Origin: Acidobacteriaceae bacterium
Lineage (GTDB): Bacteria; Acidobacteriota; Terriglobia; Terriglobales; Acidobacteriaceae
DNA: 64,000 nt
Assembly: GCA_030039035.1 (NCBI GenBank)
Contig: JASHQQ010000140.1
Span: 25,148-89,147, forward strand
Reading direction: 5' to 3'
Shown here: positions 56,266 to 64,000 of the stretch, one piece after another
Layout: each line of letters begins with the position of its first letter
Position numbering within the stretch: the first letter of the stretch is position 1
Notes under the pieces: model-generated
Database searches by the model: none
What the model saw: the letters and a program-made list of their open reading frames with translations, nothing else
Told to the model about the DNA's origin: nothing
Translations under genes and position numbers: made by a program

Positions 56266-58074
56266 TCAATCCGGAAGCTGCCGCACCAGCCAGTTCAGCA
56301 GGTCCTGTGCTCCGCCGAAGTTGTCGTATTCGGGAGGAAGCTTTCGGCCATCGGTGTATTCGTTATAGAGCCACGGATCGACGACCGCGAAGACCGTCCC
56401 TCTGCCATACTTCGCGGCTGCCATCATCACGTCCCCCTTGTCGATGAGCAGCGGCCTGGCCGATCCGCTGAGGGCGATCGTGCAAGTGTCCTTCATATAC
56501 AGAATGCGCGGGCGCTGAAAGAGCTCTCCGCCTCCCGGCGCTTCGATCCGTCCCATCGGGAATGTATCCCCTATGACGTGATGGCTGAGCACATTGTTGA
56601 AATGAATCCCGAACCTGTCCGCCAGAAGGTCGAAATGCCCGATATCCGCATTGGCCGGATCGTTCTCCATCATGACCAGCACGCCGCCGCGCCGCACCCA
56701 TTCGGCGACCTGCCCGGCATCTGGCTCTGTCATATAGTGCGGCTTGAGGTTTTTGGATGAATTGTCGGGAGAAACAATGACGTAGAACTGTGCTCCTTTC
56801 AGGTTATAAGTGTTGGGAGCATCGTAAAGAGCGTCCGTCTCGATGCCGTAATCGTTGAATAGATGACCCGGCAGCGAGAACCCGCTGTCGGAAAAGTCGT
56901 CCCACTTGTAGTGGAAAGACTCTTGCTGGTCGAGCGCATTGAACCGGTGCTGGCTGTTGAACCATGCGTCGAGCAGGACCCTGGCTCCATGCGCGCGTTT
57001 TGCCAATGGCGCGACTTCCATCTCGCGGCTGGCAAGGATCTGCGCCGCAGCGCCAGCCGGATCTTCCGGCCCCGCCGCCTGGCCGGCGGGTTCCGTCGCG
57101 GGCCGGTTCAAACTCCCGGCTATCGTGAGATAACCGGATGAAAGATACCCCAGCCGCACCGACTTGGCCAAGGCATAGATAGCCAGATCGCACGTCGGAT
57201 CCTGCTTTGAAGATTGCAGGCCGTTCGGCGATTGGTGATTCCCGGGAAGCTCCTGATGTCGCTCGTTCTCGAAATGCACGACGGCATCGGCCTCGCGCCT
57301 CAGGACCGCGAGTAAAGCAGCGCGCCCGCCATCCGTTCTCGGATACGAGGGCAAAGTATCGATCAGCGCCGTGAGGTAAATCACCGTGCTGCGGAGTTCA
57401 CCGGGCTCCGGCTCTGTCGCTTGACCGCTGTTCGGCTGGATCTTCTGTTCATCGATCCGCGGTCGAAGCAGGCCGTTTCGGGCGTCGCGGGCGCCGGTCT
57501 CGAAAATGACGAATTGGCGGGTGATATCGGCGAAGTTCTGCGGCTGCTGAATCACCGTGGCAAACCCGGCATTGAATGGCTCGGCGTCTTCGAGATCCTC
57601 GACCCGCATCTGACCGGGAGAATCGTTTGCGTGCCAAAATCCGCCGTCGCGCCGGCGCGGCTGCGAAATCAGTTGCATCCGCAGATTCGCCGCGGCGTCG
57701 AAGTATTTCCTTTGCTGCGTAACCCGGTAGAGAAGCAATAACTCACGCCCGAGTGCGATGTTATCGAGGTTACCCGTATTCTTGTCATATCCGCTGATCG
57801 TCCCATCCACGGCGATCAGAGGGTCGACCGCCGACTCGACGTAGCGAAAATACCCTGCGTGGGCCGTGCCGAGCCACTCCTCGTCCAGTGCTTCATGTAA
57901 CTGCTCCAGGCCGATTCGTTGTGCGTCGCTCGCACCCGCGAATCCTGCCGCCGGCCAGCGCGCCATGGCCGCATTTGCCGATTGCTGCGAAAAGGATGGC
58001 GACTGGCCGATTGCCGCACCGTTGCAATGTGCGGGCAGCAATCCGACGACAATACTCAGCCAAATGTTCTTCAT
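56266..58074 (-). CDS. GH105-like protein fused to a DUF4350-like domain, secreted
   Basis: A 602-residue protein with a signal peptide (IWLSIVVGLLPAHCNGA). The first part is an (alpha/alpha)6-barrel resembling GH105 unsaturated rhamnogalacturonyl hydrolases (NTGNLDNIALGRELLLLYRVT, RRRDGGFWHAND). The family motif QMWLDGLYMADPF reads QMRVEDLEDAEPF here, so the catalytic Asp appears as Glu. The last 200 residues form a separate domain (YVIVSPDNSSKN, WVRRGGVLVMMEND, GRGTVFAVVDPWLYNEY), like DUF4350/glutamine-amidotransferase-fold proteins. It could act on pectin fragments or only bind them. Confidence 0.7.
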   Translation of the reverse strand: MKNIWLSIVVGLLPAHCNGAAIGQSPSFSQQSANAAMARWPAAGFAGASDAQRIGLEQLHEALDEEWLGTAHAGYFRYVESAVDPLIAVDGTISGYDKNTGNLDNIALGRELLLLYRVTQQRKYFDAAANLRMQLISQPRRRDGGFWHANDSPGQMRVEDLEDAEPFNAGFATVIQQPQNFADITRQFVIFETGARDARNGLLRPRIDEQKIQPNSGQATEPEPGELRSTVIYLTALIDTLPSYPRTDGGRAALLAVLRREADAVVHFENERHQELPGNHQSPNGLQSSKQDPTCDLAIYALAKSVRLGYLSSGYLTIAGSLNRPATEPAGQAAGPEDPAGAAAQILASREMEVAPLAKRAHGARVLLDAWFNSQHRFNALDQQESFHYKWDDFSDSGFSLPGHLFNDYGIETDALYDAPNTYNLKGAQFYVIVSPDNSSKNLKPHYMTEPDAGQVAEWVRRGGVLVMMENDPANADIGHFDLLADRFGIHFNNVLSHHVIGDTFPMGRIEAPGGGELFQRPRILYMKDTCTIALSGSARPLLIDKGDVMMAAAKYGRGTVFAVVDPWLYNEYTDGRKLPPEYDNFGGAQDLLNWLVRQLPD

Positions 58075-58226
58075 GAACTCCAGTCTGCCATTCTCCGCCG
58101 GCTCCGCGCCGCTTTTCCCGCCAGCCGGTCAGCAATTCTCCGTGAGGCCGTACGCGGTTATCTGCCAGGTTACTCTCGCTTCCCGGGCTGCGTGGATGCA
58201 GAGGTTCACTGTGCTACAGTTGCGCC

Positions 58227-59240
58227 ATGCTGGCAAAGGGCTTGGCAATGTGCGTTTTGGTCGCGGCCCTGCAGCAGACGGCCCCCTCGCCTGTTTCGAC
58301 CAACCCGTCAACAACGGCAACCGGGCAAAACACATCCCGGCCGGCGAATGCTTCTCCCGCCGTCTCTCCGCCAGCCGTCCGGCAGAATCCCGCGAATGCC
58401 GGTGCGGCAGAGCGCACAGCGGGTCAGCTTCAGTCTCCTGCCCGCCAGACGGCTCCGCGCGCCACGCAGCAAACCTCCGCCGCGACCGGCGCGGCCAATC
58501 CCGAAGACTGCGGCGGGTTTCCCTGCGACGCCCAGCCCCAGCGCATCGTCGTTGCCAACCCTCCGCCTCCGGCCCAGGCTCCGTGGACGCTGCACGAGAA
58601 GATCGCTTGGGCGGCCTATGTGGTCCTGGCATTTCTGGGTTACGCCGGAATCATGCTGGCCCTGTCGCTGCTGAAGAAGATCGAGCGCCAGACCGCTGCC
58701 GCGGAGGTCGCGGCCAATGCCGCCCAGACCAGCGCGCAGGCGGCGCTGATGAACGCGCAGGCCATGGTCGTCTCCGATCGTCCCTGGCTGGTTGTCACGG
58801 TTGAACCCTCGCCCAACGTCGAGAACGGATTCACCATCAGCGCCACCAATCGCGGTCGCTCGCCGGCGCAGGTCGTAGGCACGGCCGAACAAATGAGAAT
58901 CGCGGCCGATGAGTCGCGGCTGCCGGAGAAGCCCGAATACGGAAATCGCGAGCCGGCGCCGCCCATGGTTCCCATCATCCTGCTTCACGGCGAGTCGACC
59001 GGACTCAAATCGTTCAGTCGCGCCGATGCCCGCGGGCTCTGCGACTCGGACGAACAGTTTGCCCGCATCGAGAATTGGGAAGAGAAGATCTTTCTTTATG
59101 GAAGGGTGATTTACAAGGATCTGGCTGCGCCGCCCGGCCAGCAGACCCACCAGACCGACTGGTGCGCCTGGTATATCCACGGCCGTCAACGAAGCGGGCT
59201 GGTGATCGGCGGACCGGCCGCTTACAACCAGCACTCGTGA
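58227..59240 (+). CDS. Single-span membrane protein of unknown function
   Basis: A 337-residue protein with an N-terminal hydrophobic start, a Pro/Thr/Ala/Gln-rich low-complexity stretch (to about residue 110), one transmembrane helix (IAWAAYVVLAFLGYAGIMLA, about 127-146), an Ala-rich amphipathic helix (AAAEVAANAAQTSAQAALMN) and a beta-rich C-terminal domain starting DRPWLVVTVEPSP. The helix-plus-beta arrangement is common in uncharacterised bacterial membrane proteins. It is divergent from the GH105-like gene and convergent with the kinase. Confidence 0.72.
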   Translation: MLAKGLAMCVLVAALQQTAPSPVSTNPSTTATGQNTSRPANASPAVSPPAVRQNPANAGAAERTAGQLQSPARQTAPRATQQTSAATGAANPEDCGGFPCDAQPQRIVVANPPPPAQAPWTLHEKIAWAAYVVLAFLGYAGIMLALSLLKKIERQTAAAEVAANAAQTSAQAALMNAQAMVVSDRPWLVVTVEPSPNVENGFTISATNRGRSPAQVVGTAEQMRIAADESRLPEKPEYGNREPAPPMVPIILLHGESTGLKSFSRADARGLCDSDEQFARIENWEEKIFLYGRVIYKDLAAPPGQQTHQTDWCAWYIHGRQRSGLVIGGPAAYNQHS

Positions 59241-59347
59241 TCCCGCCGGCGCTTTCGGCGCGCGACAGAACTCGCCATTTCCTGAAACAGCCGCGCCGCT
59301 GAGGAACGATTTCCCCATGTTGCGGGCCACCCTGACAGGGGACCGCC

Positions 59348-61840
59348 TCAGCCGTTTCCCGCCGCTTCCCCCGGCACCTGCTCCAGCAGCCGCTTCCAGG
59401 TCTTCTGGTTTTTGCGAAAGCTTCGTTTCAGATCTTCGAGAATCTTTCCAAAATCCGCGTTCGTGCGCAGGTTGTTCCATGCCGGATTCTTCCGGAACCA
59501 GGGATAGTTCTCATTCCCCAGATAGATAGCGCGTCGCAGCCAGTGCAGCGCCTCGGTGGAATCTCCCTCGACGGCAAAGCAGGTTGCCAGGCGATAGGCC
59601 ATCTCGCTGTCGGCCTCGGCGGCGGCCAACGTCTCGTCCTTCAGCAGCGCCGCGGCCCGAGCCCGGTCGCCGGCCTGCACGTAACACAACGCCAGGGTGG
59701 GCACGGCGATGCGCAGCGAATCGTCGTCGTGCACCACGCCTTCCAGGATCCCGATAGCCGCGCTCAGGTTTCCCAGGCGCATCTGCTGGTAGCCAGCCGA
59801 GGTGCGCAGCAGCGGATGCCGCGGCTCGAGCGCGAGTCCTTTCTCCAATTCGTCGCCGGCAAGCTCGAGCTGGTTCTGGTAGTGGTATACGCGCGCGCGG
59901 TGGTTGTAGAGAATCGCGGCGTTGGCCGGATTCAGCTTGAGAGCCGCGTTGAACTCGCCCAGGGCCTCGTCGTACATGCCATCGCTGCGCAGCGCGATCC
60001 CGGCCACCATGCGCACGTTCCAGTCGTTGGCCGCTGTTGCCAGCAGGTCGGCAATCCCATGCCGCGCCGATTCTTTTTCGCCGCGCGACAGCAGCATGTA
60101 GATGCGATAGAGATTGGCTTCGGTCGACGCGGGATCGAGTTTGAGCGCTTCGTCGAAGGCGCGGCGCGCGCGCATCACGTGGATCTGCCCGCCGAATCCG
60201 TGGCGCACATACTCGAGTTCCGCGATGCCGAGTCCTGTCCACCCTGCCGCAAACGCCGGATGGCTCGCGGTGACGCTGGAGAACAGCGCGTGGGCCCGGT
60301 CGAGATCGCCGCGCGAGCCGGTTCGCACCGCGAAGGAGCTGAGCAGCGCGCGCCCCTGCAAATACTGTTCGCTCACCGGTCCCGGCAGCGAGCCATCGCG
60401 GGACGCGGCTCTCTGCGCCTCCCCTGCCTGGCCGGTCTCGATTCTCTCCGCCGTGCCCAGTCCGTGCAGCGCGGCAAACACTTCGTTCGAAATCTCGGTC
60501 TGCACTGCGACGAGGTCCAGCGAGGGCACGCGAATGGCGCCCCCCGAGCGGATGCTTTGCGAAGTCACGTCGAGCAGTTGCCAGTTCAGATCGAATTCCT
60601 GCTCGGAGCGCAGGAAGTTGCCGGCCAACACATACGAAACCAGCATTCTCTGCCCCACGGCGAGCGGATCCATGGCCGCGAGCGGCCGGCCCATCAGCGT
60701 GCTCGAGGGCCGCACCACCAGCCCCGGAATCCGCGCCAGCCGGGCGGCGATCGAATCGGCCAGCGCAAATCCGTACAGGGGCGGCGCCTCCGTGGCGCCC
60801 AGGTTGGCAAAGGGGAGAACGATCAGCGTGTTTTGCCGCGCGCGCTCGCCCGCCGGCTCGCGAAACCGCTCCGCGAGCATCGACAAAAAACCGGTGGCCC
60901 GCTTTTCGGCCTCGGGGCCCGACGTGGGAAGATTCGCTGCCGCATCGCCGGGAATGATGCCCGTCTCCATCCGGAGGGCCTTCATGATCGTCTTCAGCGC
61001 CTCGCGCACCTCGGCGGCGCTGGCGTAGCGCGCAGCGGGGTTCTTTTCAAGGCAGGTCGCAATCACGCTTTTCAGCTCGGCGGGGACCTCCGGCACGATC
61101 CCGCTCAAATCGGCGGGATCGGAGTATTGGATCGCGCGGATGGCCTGGAAATCCTCCGCGTCGGGCCGCGCGAACGGATACCGCCCGCTCACCAGCTCAT
61201 ACAAAATCACGCCCAGAGCCCAGACGTCCGACTGCACGCTGGAGTGGCCGGTGACAAACTGCTCGGGCGCCATGTAGCGAATCGTTCCTCCTCGCGCCGT
61301 GTAGGTCGCCGCCAGCGAAGCGTCTTTCGGCAGGCCCTTTCTGGCCGGATCGAATCCCGCCTCTTCGGGCTGCAAGCGGCGCGCCAGCCCGAAGTCGAGA
61401 ATCTTCACCAGGCCTCCGTCGGTCAGCATCACGTTCTGCGGCTTCAGGTCGCGGTGAAAGATGCCCAGCGCGTGCGCGGCCTGCAACCCGTCGGCAATCT
61501 GAATACCGACCGACAGCACGAGCTGCAAGGTGGCGGGACCCTGCGCGATCAGCCGGTCGAGCGACTGGCCCGGCACGTATTGCATGGCAATAAACCCCTC
61601 GCCCCCGGTCTCGCCCACTTCGTAGATCGCGCAGACGTTGGGATGCTCGATGGCCGAAGCCAGGCGCGCCTCGCGCAGCATGGTGGTGCGCACTTGCTGC
61701 GCGCTCATCGGACCGGCGCGCAGAATCTTGAGCACGACCGGCCGCTGCAGCAGCGTGTCGTTGGCCAGATACGCCACGCCGCTGCCGCCTGCGCCGAGCT
61801 TGCGCACAATTTCGTAGTTTTCGATGGTTTTGCGCTTCAT
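59348..61840 (-). CDS. Ser/Thr protein kinase with C-terminal TPR region
   Basis: An 830-residue protein. Residues about 5-275 are a Hanks-type kinase domain: glycine loop LGAGGSGVAYL, VVLKIL with the ATP lysine, FHRDLKPQNVML (catalytic loop), ILDFGLARRL (Mg loop) and GTIRYMAPEQF. A middle region (VLPFANLGATEAPPLYGFALADS) matches the adenylate-cyclase-like/TolB-type segment common in such kinases, and the C-terminal half is TPR repeats. There is no transmembrane helix or PASTA domain. The ATG at 61840 is the conserved beginning (MKRKTIENYEI); an ATG at 61864 adds eight residues. Confidence 0.9.
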   Translation of the reverse strand: MKRKTIENYEIVRKLGAGGSGVAYLANDTLLQRPVVLKILRAGPMSAQQVRTTMLREARLASAIEHPNVCAIYEVGETGGEGFIAMQYVPGQSLDRLIAQGPATLQLVLSVGIQIADGLQAAHALGIFHRDLKPQNVMLTDGGLVKILDFGLARRLQPEEAGFDPARKGLPKDASLAATYTARGGTIRYMAPEQFVTGHSSVQSDVWALGVILYELVSGRYPFARPDAEDFQAIRAIQYSDPADLSGIVPEVPAELKSVIATCLEKNPAARYASAAEVREALKTIMKALRMETGIIPGDAAANLPTSGPEAEKRATGFLSMLAERFREPAGERARQNTLIVLPFANLGATEAPPLYGFALADSIAARLARIPGLVVRPSSTLMGRPLAAMDPLAVGQRMLVSYVLAGNFLRSEQEFDLNWQLLDVTSQSIRSGGAIRVPSLDLVAVQTEISNEVFAALHGLGTAERIETGQAGEAQRAASRDGSLPGPVSEQYLQGRALLSSFAVRTGSRGDLDRAHALFSSVTASHPAFAAGWTGLGIAELEYVRHGFGGQIHVMRARRAFDEALKLDPASTEANLYRIYMLLSRGEKESARHGIADLLATAANDWNVRMVAGIALRSDGMYDEALGEFNAALKLNPANAAILYNHRARVYHYQNQLELAGDELEKGLALEPRHPLLRTSAGYQQMRLGNLSAAIGILEGVVHDDDSLRIAVPTLALCYVQAGDRARAAALLKDETLAAAEADSEMAYRLATCFAVEGDSTEALHWLRRAIYLGNENYPWFRKNPAWNNLRTNADFGKILEDLKRSFRKNQKTWKRLLEQVPGEAAGNG

Positions 61841-61845
61841 CGCCG

Positions 61846-61960
61846 GAGCGGTTCCACAATTCATGTACCCGGTTTCGGGCGTTGTCCGAGGTGGGTCTTT
61901 CTTGAGGAAAGAGCCACTCGGCTCCTGCAGCTCCGAGGTACGGCAACTGTGGAACCGCTC
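61846..61960. promoter_or_regulatory. Long-range inverted repeat at the kinase start
   Basis: GAGCGGTTCCACA (61846-61858) and TGTGGAACCGCTC (61948-61960) are perfect 13-base complements, 89 bases apart. The first arm lies 6 bases before the kinase ATG at 61840, in the ribosome-binding region, and the second upstream in the leader. In the minus-strand transcript the arms could pair and cover the initiation site. The rest of the 197-base gap shows no gene. Confidence 0.5.
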
Positions 61961-62037
61961 TACCGCAAGTTTACCGGGCGGCGAATAAAGACGGCGTCAA
62001 TGCGGAGGATGCGAAGCGATGCATTCCGGATTGAGCG

Positions 62038-62550
62038 TCAGGCCGATCTGAGCTGACTGAAGATTCCGGGCAGTTCAACGAACAACGGCGTGCCTTTGAC
62101 TTCGAGCCGGGAAGCTTCGACCCGATCGGCTCCGCGGCACATGCGCCCCGTGCGCGTCTTCGGATCGACGATCCAGACCATTTCCACTCCCATGGCGCGG
62201 TAATCCTGCACTCGCTCCTGGGTGTCGGAATAGGTGTCGTCGGGCGAGAGGATTTCAATGACAAGAAGCGGAGGATCGGTCAGGATCTCGGGCTGCGGAC
62301 CCGCCGCAAGCACGACGAGGTCGGGGATGCGTATGCTCGACGGCGACACCTGAATGCGCTGCCCGGTGCTGCCAATTATGCCCCATGCCTTTTCGTGACT
62401 GGCAAACCAGTGAGCCAAAAGCCACTGAACTCTCGCATGCTCCCATTTGCCCACATTCCGCTCCCTGACTTCGCCGTCCACGTACTCGCGGTCGGGCCGA
62501 TAGCCGGTATCGAGATACTCTTTCAGCGAAATGTGCAGAGTCGTGGCCAT
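62038..62550 (-). CDS. Uma2 family (DUF820) restriction-endonuclease-fold protein
   Basis: A 170-residue protein with the Uma2 layout: start MATTLHISLKEYLDTG, YRPDREYVDGEV, RIPDLVVLAAG (the PD strand), LLVIEILSPDDT (ExL strand) and DYRAMGVEMVWIVDPKTR. The PD-(D/E)xK-like core is intact. Members are numerous in soil bacteria and cyanobacteria, often in many copies, without a firmly known role. It is upstream of no other gene on its strand before the kinase. Confidence 0.84.
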   Translation of the reverse strand: MATTLHISLKEYLDTGYRPDREYVDGEVRERNVGKWEHARVQWLLAHWFASHEKAWGIIGSTGQRIQVSPSSIRIPDLVVLAAGPQPEILTDPPLLVIEILSPDDTYSDTQERVQDYRAMGVEMVWIVDPKTRTGRMCRGADRVEASRLEVKGTPLFVELPGIFSQLRSA

Positions 62551-62643
62551 GATTGAGCATTAGTATATGGCCGAATCGGATTCGAACGACGCAAAACAGG
62601 CTCCCCTGTCGAGAGCCTGTCGCCAGGATCCGCCGTTCGTCAA

Positions 62644-63051
62644 CTATTTCTGGTTGTGCGGCGCTTCGTGTCCATGCGGGTCGTGCATGGCCTGGCCGTG
62701 AAATTCCTTGCGATGCCCGGCCGGTTTTTCGCCGCGCTCGGGGTGCGGGCCGTGGTATCCATGGCGCGGATCGTAGTGGTGATCGACGTGGCCATAGAAA
62801 TGTTCGGGCCCGTGAAACCATGGCCCGGCGCCGACAAAGACGCCGCCAACGAACCACTCCGGTCCGTAGTAGCCGTCGGGCGCGCAATCATAAGGGGGGA
62901 CCTCATAGTAGCCATAGGGGCAGACCGGCTCAGGCCCAACTGCAACCCCGGCCTGAACGCTGGATTCGTAGGGGTGGCACCCAAGCATGCTGCAGGCTGC
63001 GATGATGCCGCCGAGGGCGACCAGCAAACCCATCGATTTCAATTTGTGCAT
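62644..63051 (-). CDS. Small His/Tyr/Gly-rich lipoprotein
   Basis: A 135-residue protein with a lipoprotein-type signal (GLLVALGGIIAACSMLGC; either Cys could be lipidated) and a mature part full of His, Tyr, Gly and Pro (GYYGPEWFVGGVFVGAGPWFHG, FYGHVDHHYDPRHGYHG). The His-rich tail suggests metal binding. The ATG at 63051 follows an AAGGAG site; the 188-residue frame to 63210 runs over the repeat region. Similar GGVFVGAGPWFHG proteins are seen in acidobacteria, with no known role. Confidence 0.68.
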   Translation of the reverse strand: MHKLKSMGLLVALGGIIAACSMLGCHPYESSVQAGVAVGPEPVCPYGYYEVPPYDCAPDGYYGPEWFVGGVFVGAGPWFHGPEHFYGHVDHHYDPRHGYHGPHPERGEKPAGHRKEFHGQAMHDPHGHEAPHNQK

Positions 63052-63115
63052 CTCTTTTCGATCTCCTTTGCTTCTCCAAACCTCCCTTCTTAGATGGGAA
63101 AGTGCCCCCGCATGT

Positions 63116-63170
63116 TGTAAGTTCACAGTTCTCAGTTCACAGTTCCCTGTTCCCTCATCCCTTGGTCGCT
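63116..63170. repeat. Heptad-like short tandem repeats (AGTTCAC / AGTTCCC type)
   Basis: The sequence runs GTTCACAGTTCTCAGTTC, then CACAGTTCCCTGTTCCCTC, i.e. about five imperfect 7-8 base units. It lies in the gap between the lipoprotein and the small membrane protein. Related degenerate units occur at 8984-9070, so this is a repeated element of the genome rather than a gene. Confidence 0.55.
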
Positions 63171-63187
63171 GGACGCTGGGCGGTTCA

Positions 63188-63445
63188 TCAATGTCCTCCT
63201 CGCGCCTCATTTTCGTCCGGCGGCGGGGGCGGCTCCTTTTCCATCCGCACTTGGCCGCGACGGCCGAGGAAGAGCATGATCAATCCGAAGACGAACAGCA
63301 CCAGCCCCCACCAAAGGTTGGCGTCGATGCCGAGGCTCCTGGCATAGAGATCGATGCGCCCGCGCGTGGCATACCCGAATGAAGTCAGAATGACGCCGGT
63401 CAGCGTAAACATCAGGCCAAGAGGAATGCGTAGATCAAGGCTCAT
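63188..63445 (-). CDS. Small two-helix membrane protein
   Basis: An 85-residue protein with two transmembrane helices (PLGLMFTLTGVILTSFGYA and LWWGLVLFVFGLIMLFLG) joined by a GRIDLYARSLGIDAN loop, and a Pro/Glu-rich tail (KEPPPPPDENEARGG). It starts 13 bases after the end of the sodium:solute symporter on the same strand, so it is probably its operon partner. Small helper proteins are seen beside symporters of this class, but I cannot name a family. Confidence 0.65.
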   Translation of the reverse strand: MSLDLRIPLGLMFTLTGVILTSFGYATRGRIDLYARSLGIDANLWWGLVLFVFGLIMLFLGRRGQVRMEKEPPPPPDENEARGGH

Positions 63446-63458
63446 CGTCGAGGACTCC

Positions 63459-64000
63459 TCAGGCAAAGAAAATGTTGATCGCGATGGCTCCCAGCAGCAC
63501 CGCGATGGCCAGCGTTCCCGGCCGCTTCCACCATGGCAGGTGTGCGTGCGAAGGCATCGGCGTGAGCGACCGCACCAGCCCAACCAGCTCTTCATCCGGC
63601 CGCGGCCTGGTCAGCAGACTTACGATCACGGCCACGACGAAATTCGCGCTGAACGCAAAGATGGCTCCCCAGAAGTTCTGCGCCATATCGCTGGGGTAGC
63701 GATGGATCACATGGATCCATCCGCCATGAATGCCGGGTAGCGCTTCGATGGGCAGCGTAAGCCCGTGATGCACCATGGCGGCAGCCGTGCCTGCGATCAG
63801 GCCCGAAAACGCTCCGTGGCCGGTGGCGCGCTTCCAGAACATGCCCAGCAGGAAGGTTGCAAACAGCGGCGCGTTCACAAACGAAAAGACGAGCTGCAGT
63901 GTATCCATGATGTTGTTGAAATTGATCGCCGCGTAAGCCGTGGCGATCGAAAACAGGATTCCGCCGATTGTCGCCCATCGCCCCACGGCGAGATAGTGTC
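63459..64000 (-). CDS. Sodium:solute symporter, C-terminal part (5' end off window)
   Basis: The minus-strand frame is open to the right edge, giving about 180 residues that include HYLAVGRWATIGGILFSIATAYAA and further hydrophobic segments (LVFSFVNAPLFATFLLGMFW), a GAFSGLIAGTAAAM stretch and a final helix WWKRPGTLAIAVLLGAIAINIFFA. This matches the SSS family, including the sugar-type branch. The substrate is unknown. The apparent start at 63986 is an internal GTG, not the real start. Confidence 0.82.
   Translation of the reverse strand, partial: HYLAVGRWATIGGILFSIATAYAAINFNNIMDTLQLVFSFVNAPLFATFLLGMFWKRATGHGAFSGLIAGTAAAMVHHGLTLPIEALPGIHGGWIHVIHRYPSDMAQNFWGAIFAFSANFVVAVIVSLLTRPRPDEELVGLVRSLTPMPSHAHLPWWKRPGTLAIAVLLGAIAINIFFA

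Noticed and set aside
59543..62056. An 837-codon plus-strand reading frame
   Set aside because: It is antisense to the Ser/Thr kinase, which has every canonical kinase motif.
62038..62550. Uma2 protein as a transposon or restriction system component
   Set aside because: No methyltransferase, transposase or terminal repeats accompany it; the family is usually chromosomal and scattered.

Overview
The window looks like chromosomal DNA of a soil-type, high-GC heterotroph, most likely an acidobacterium (phylum Acidobacteriota). This rests on a family-level impression: large Ser/Thr kinases with TPR tails, several secreted proteins of types common in that phylum, many MFS sugar transporters and scattered glycoside hydrolases. 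No rRNA, tRNA, CRISPR array, transposase, integrase or phage gene was seen, and no recognisable DNA-binding transcription factor.

Left arm (1-21 kb) is a sugar-acid and amino-acid catabolic region. At 1-6.4 kb two divergent operons encode a GH127 beta-L-arabinofuranosidase with two subunits of an HcnABC-like dehydrogenase (minus strand), and 4-hydroxyproline epimerase, the third dehydrogenase subunit and a pyrroline-hydroxycarboxylate deaminase (plus strand). With the 2-oxoglutarate-semialdehyde dehydrogenase at 18.2-19.8 kb this is a full route from trans-4-hydroxy-L-proline to 2-oxoglutarate, joined to an enzyme of the type that strips arabinose from hydroxyproline-rich plant glycoproteins. 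At 6.4-15 kb lies a full hexuronate route: ExuT-like transporter, mannonate dehydratase, SDR-type candidate fructuronate reductase, KDG kinase, KDPG aldolase and uronate isomerase. At 15-18 kb are a fucose permease and the last two steps of non-phosphorylating L-fucose breakdown.

The middle (21-39.5 kb) carries uvrA, a duplicated pair of tiny zinc-ribbon proteins, other small proteins, a GH1 protein that has lost its acid/base glutamate, a membrane MutS-like ATPase, secreted TPR and helical proteins, an SprT-like protease, aroB, the menaquinone methyltransferase, a long CDF metal transporter, OsmC, a PASTA protein and an MFS exporter.

At 39.7-41.9 kb sits the most unusual locus: a SLATT-like two-helix membrane protein followed by a divergent RelA/SpoT-type nucleotide synthetase. 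It is embedded among housekeeping genes (ilvE, pyrD) and is a candidate nucleotide-signalled conflict system.

The right arm (44-64 kb) holds an orphan ATP-grasp enzyme, the four dTDP-rhamnose genes (rfbBAC forward, rfbD convergent), a sugar porter with a large extra loop, a CHAD protein, a CrtI-like oxidoreductase overlapping a lipase-maturation-factor-like membrane protein, a GH105-like/DUF4350-like fusion, a Ser/Thr kinase with TPRs, a Uma2 nuclease-fold protein, a His/Tyr-rich lipoprotein and the end of a sodium:solute symporter. Degenerate heptad-like repeats occupy several intergenic gaps.
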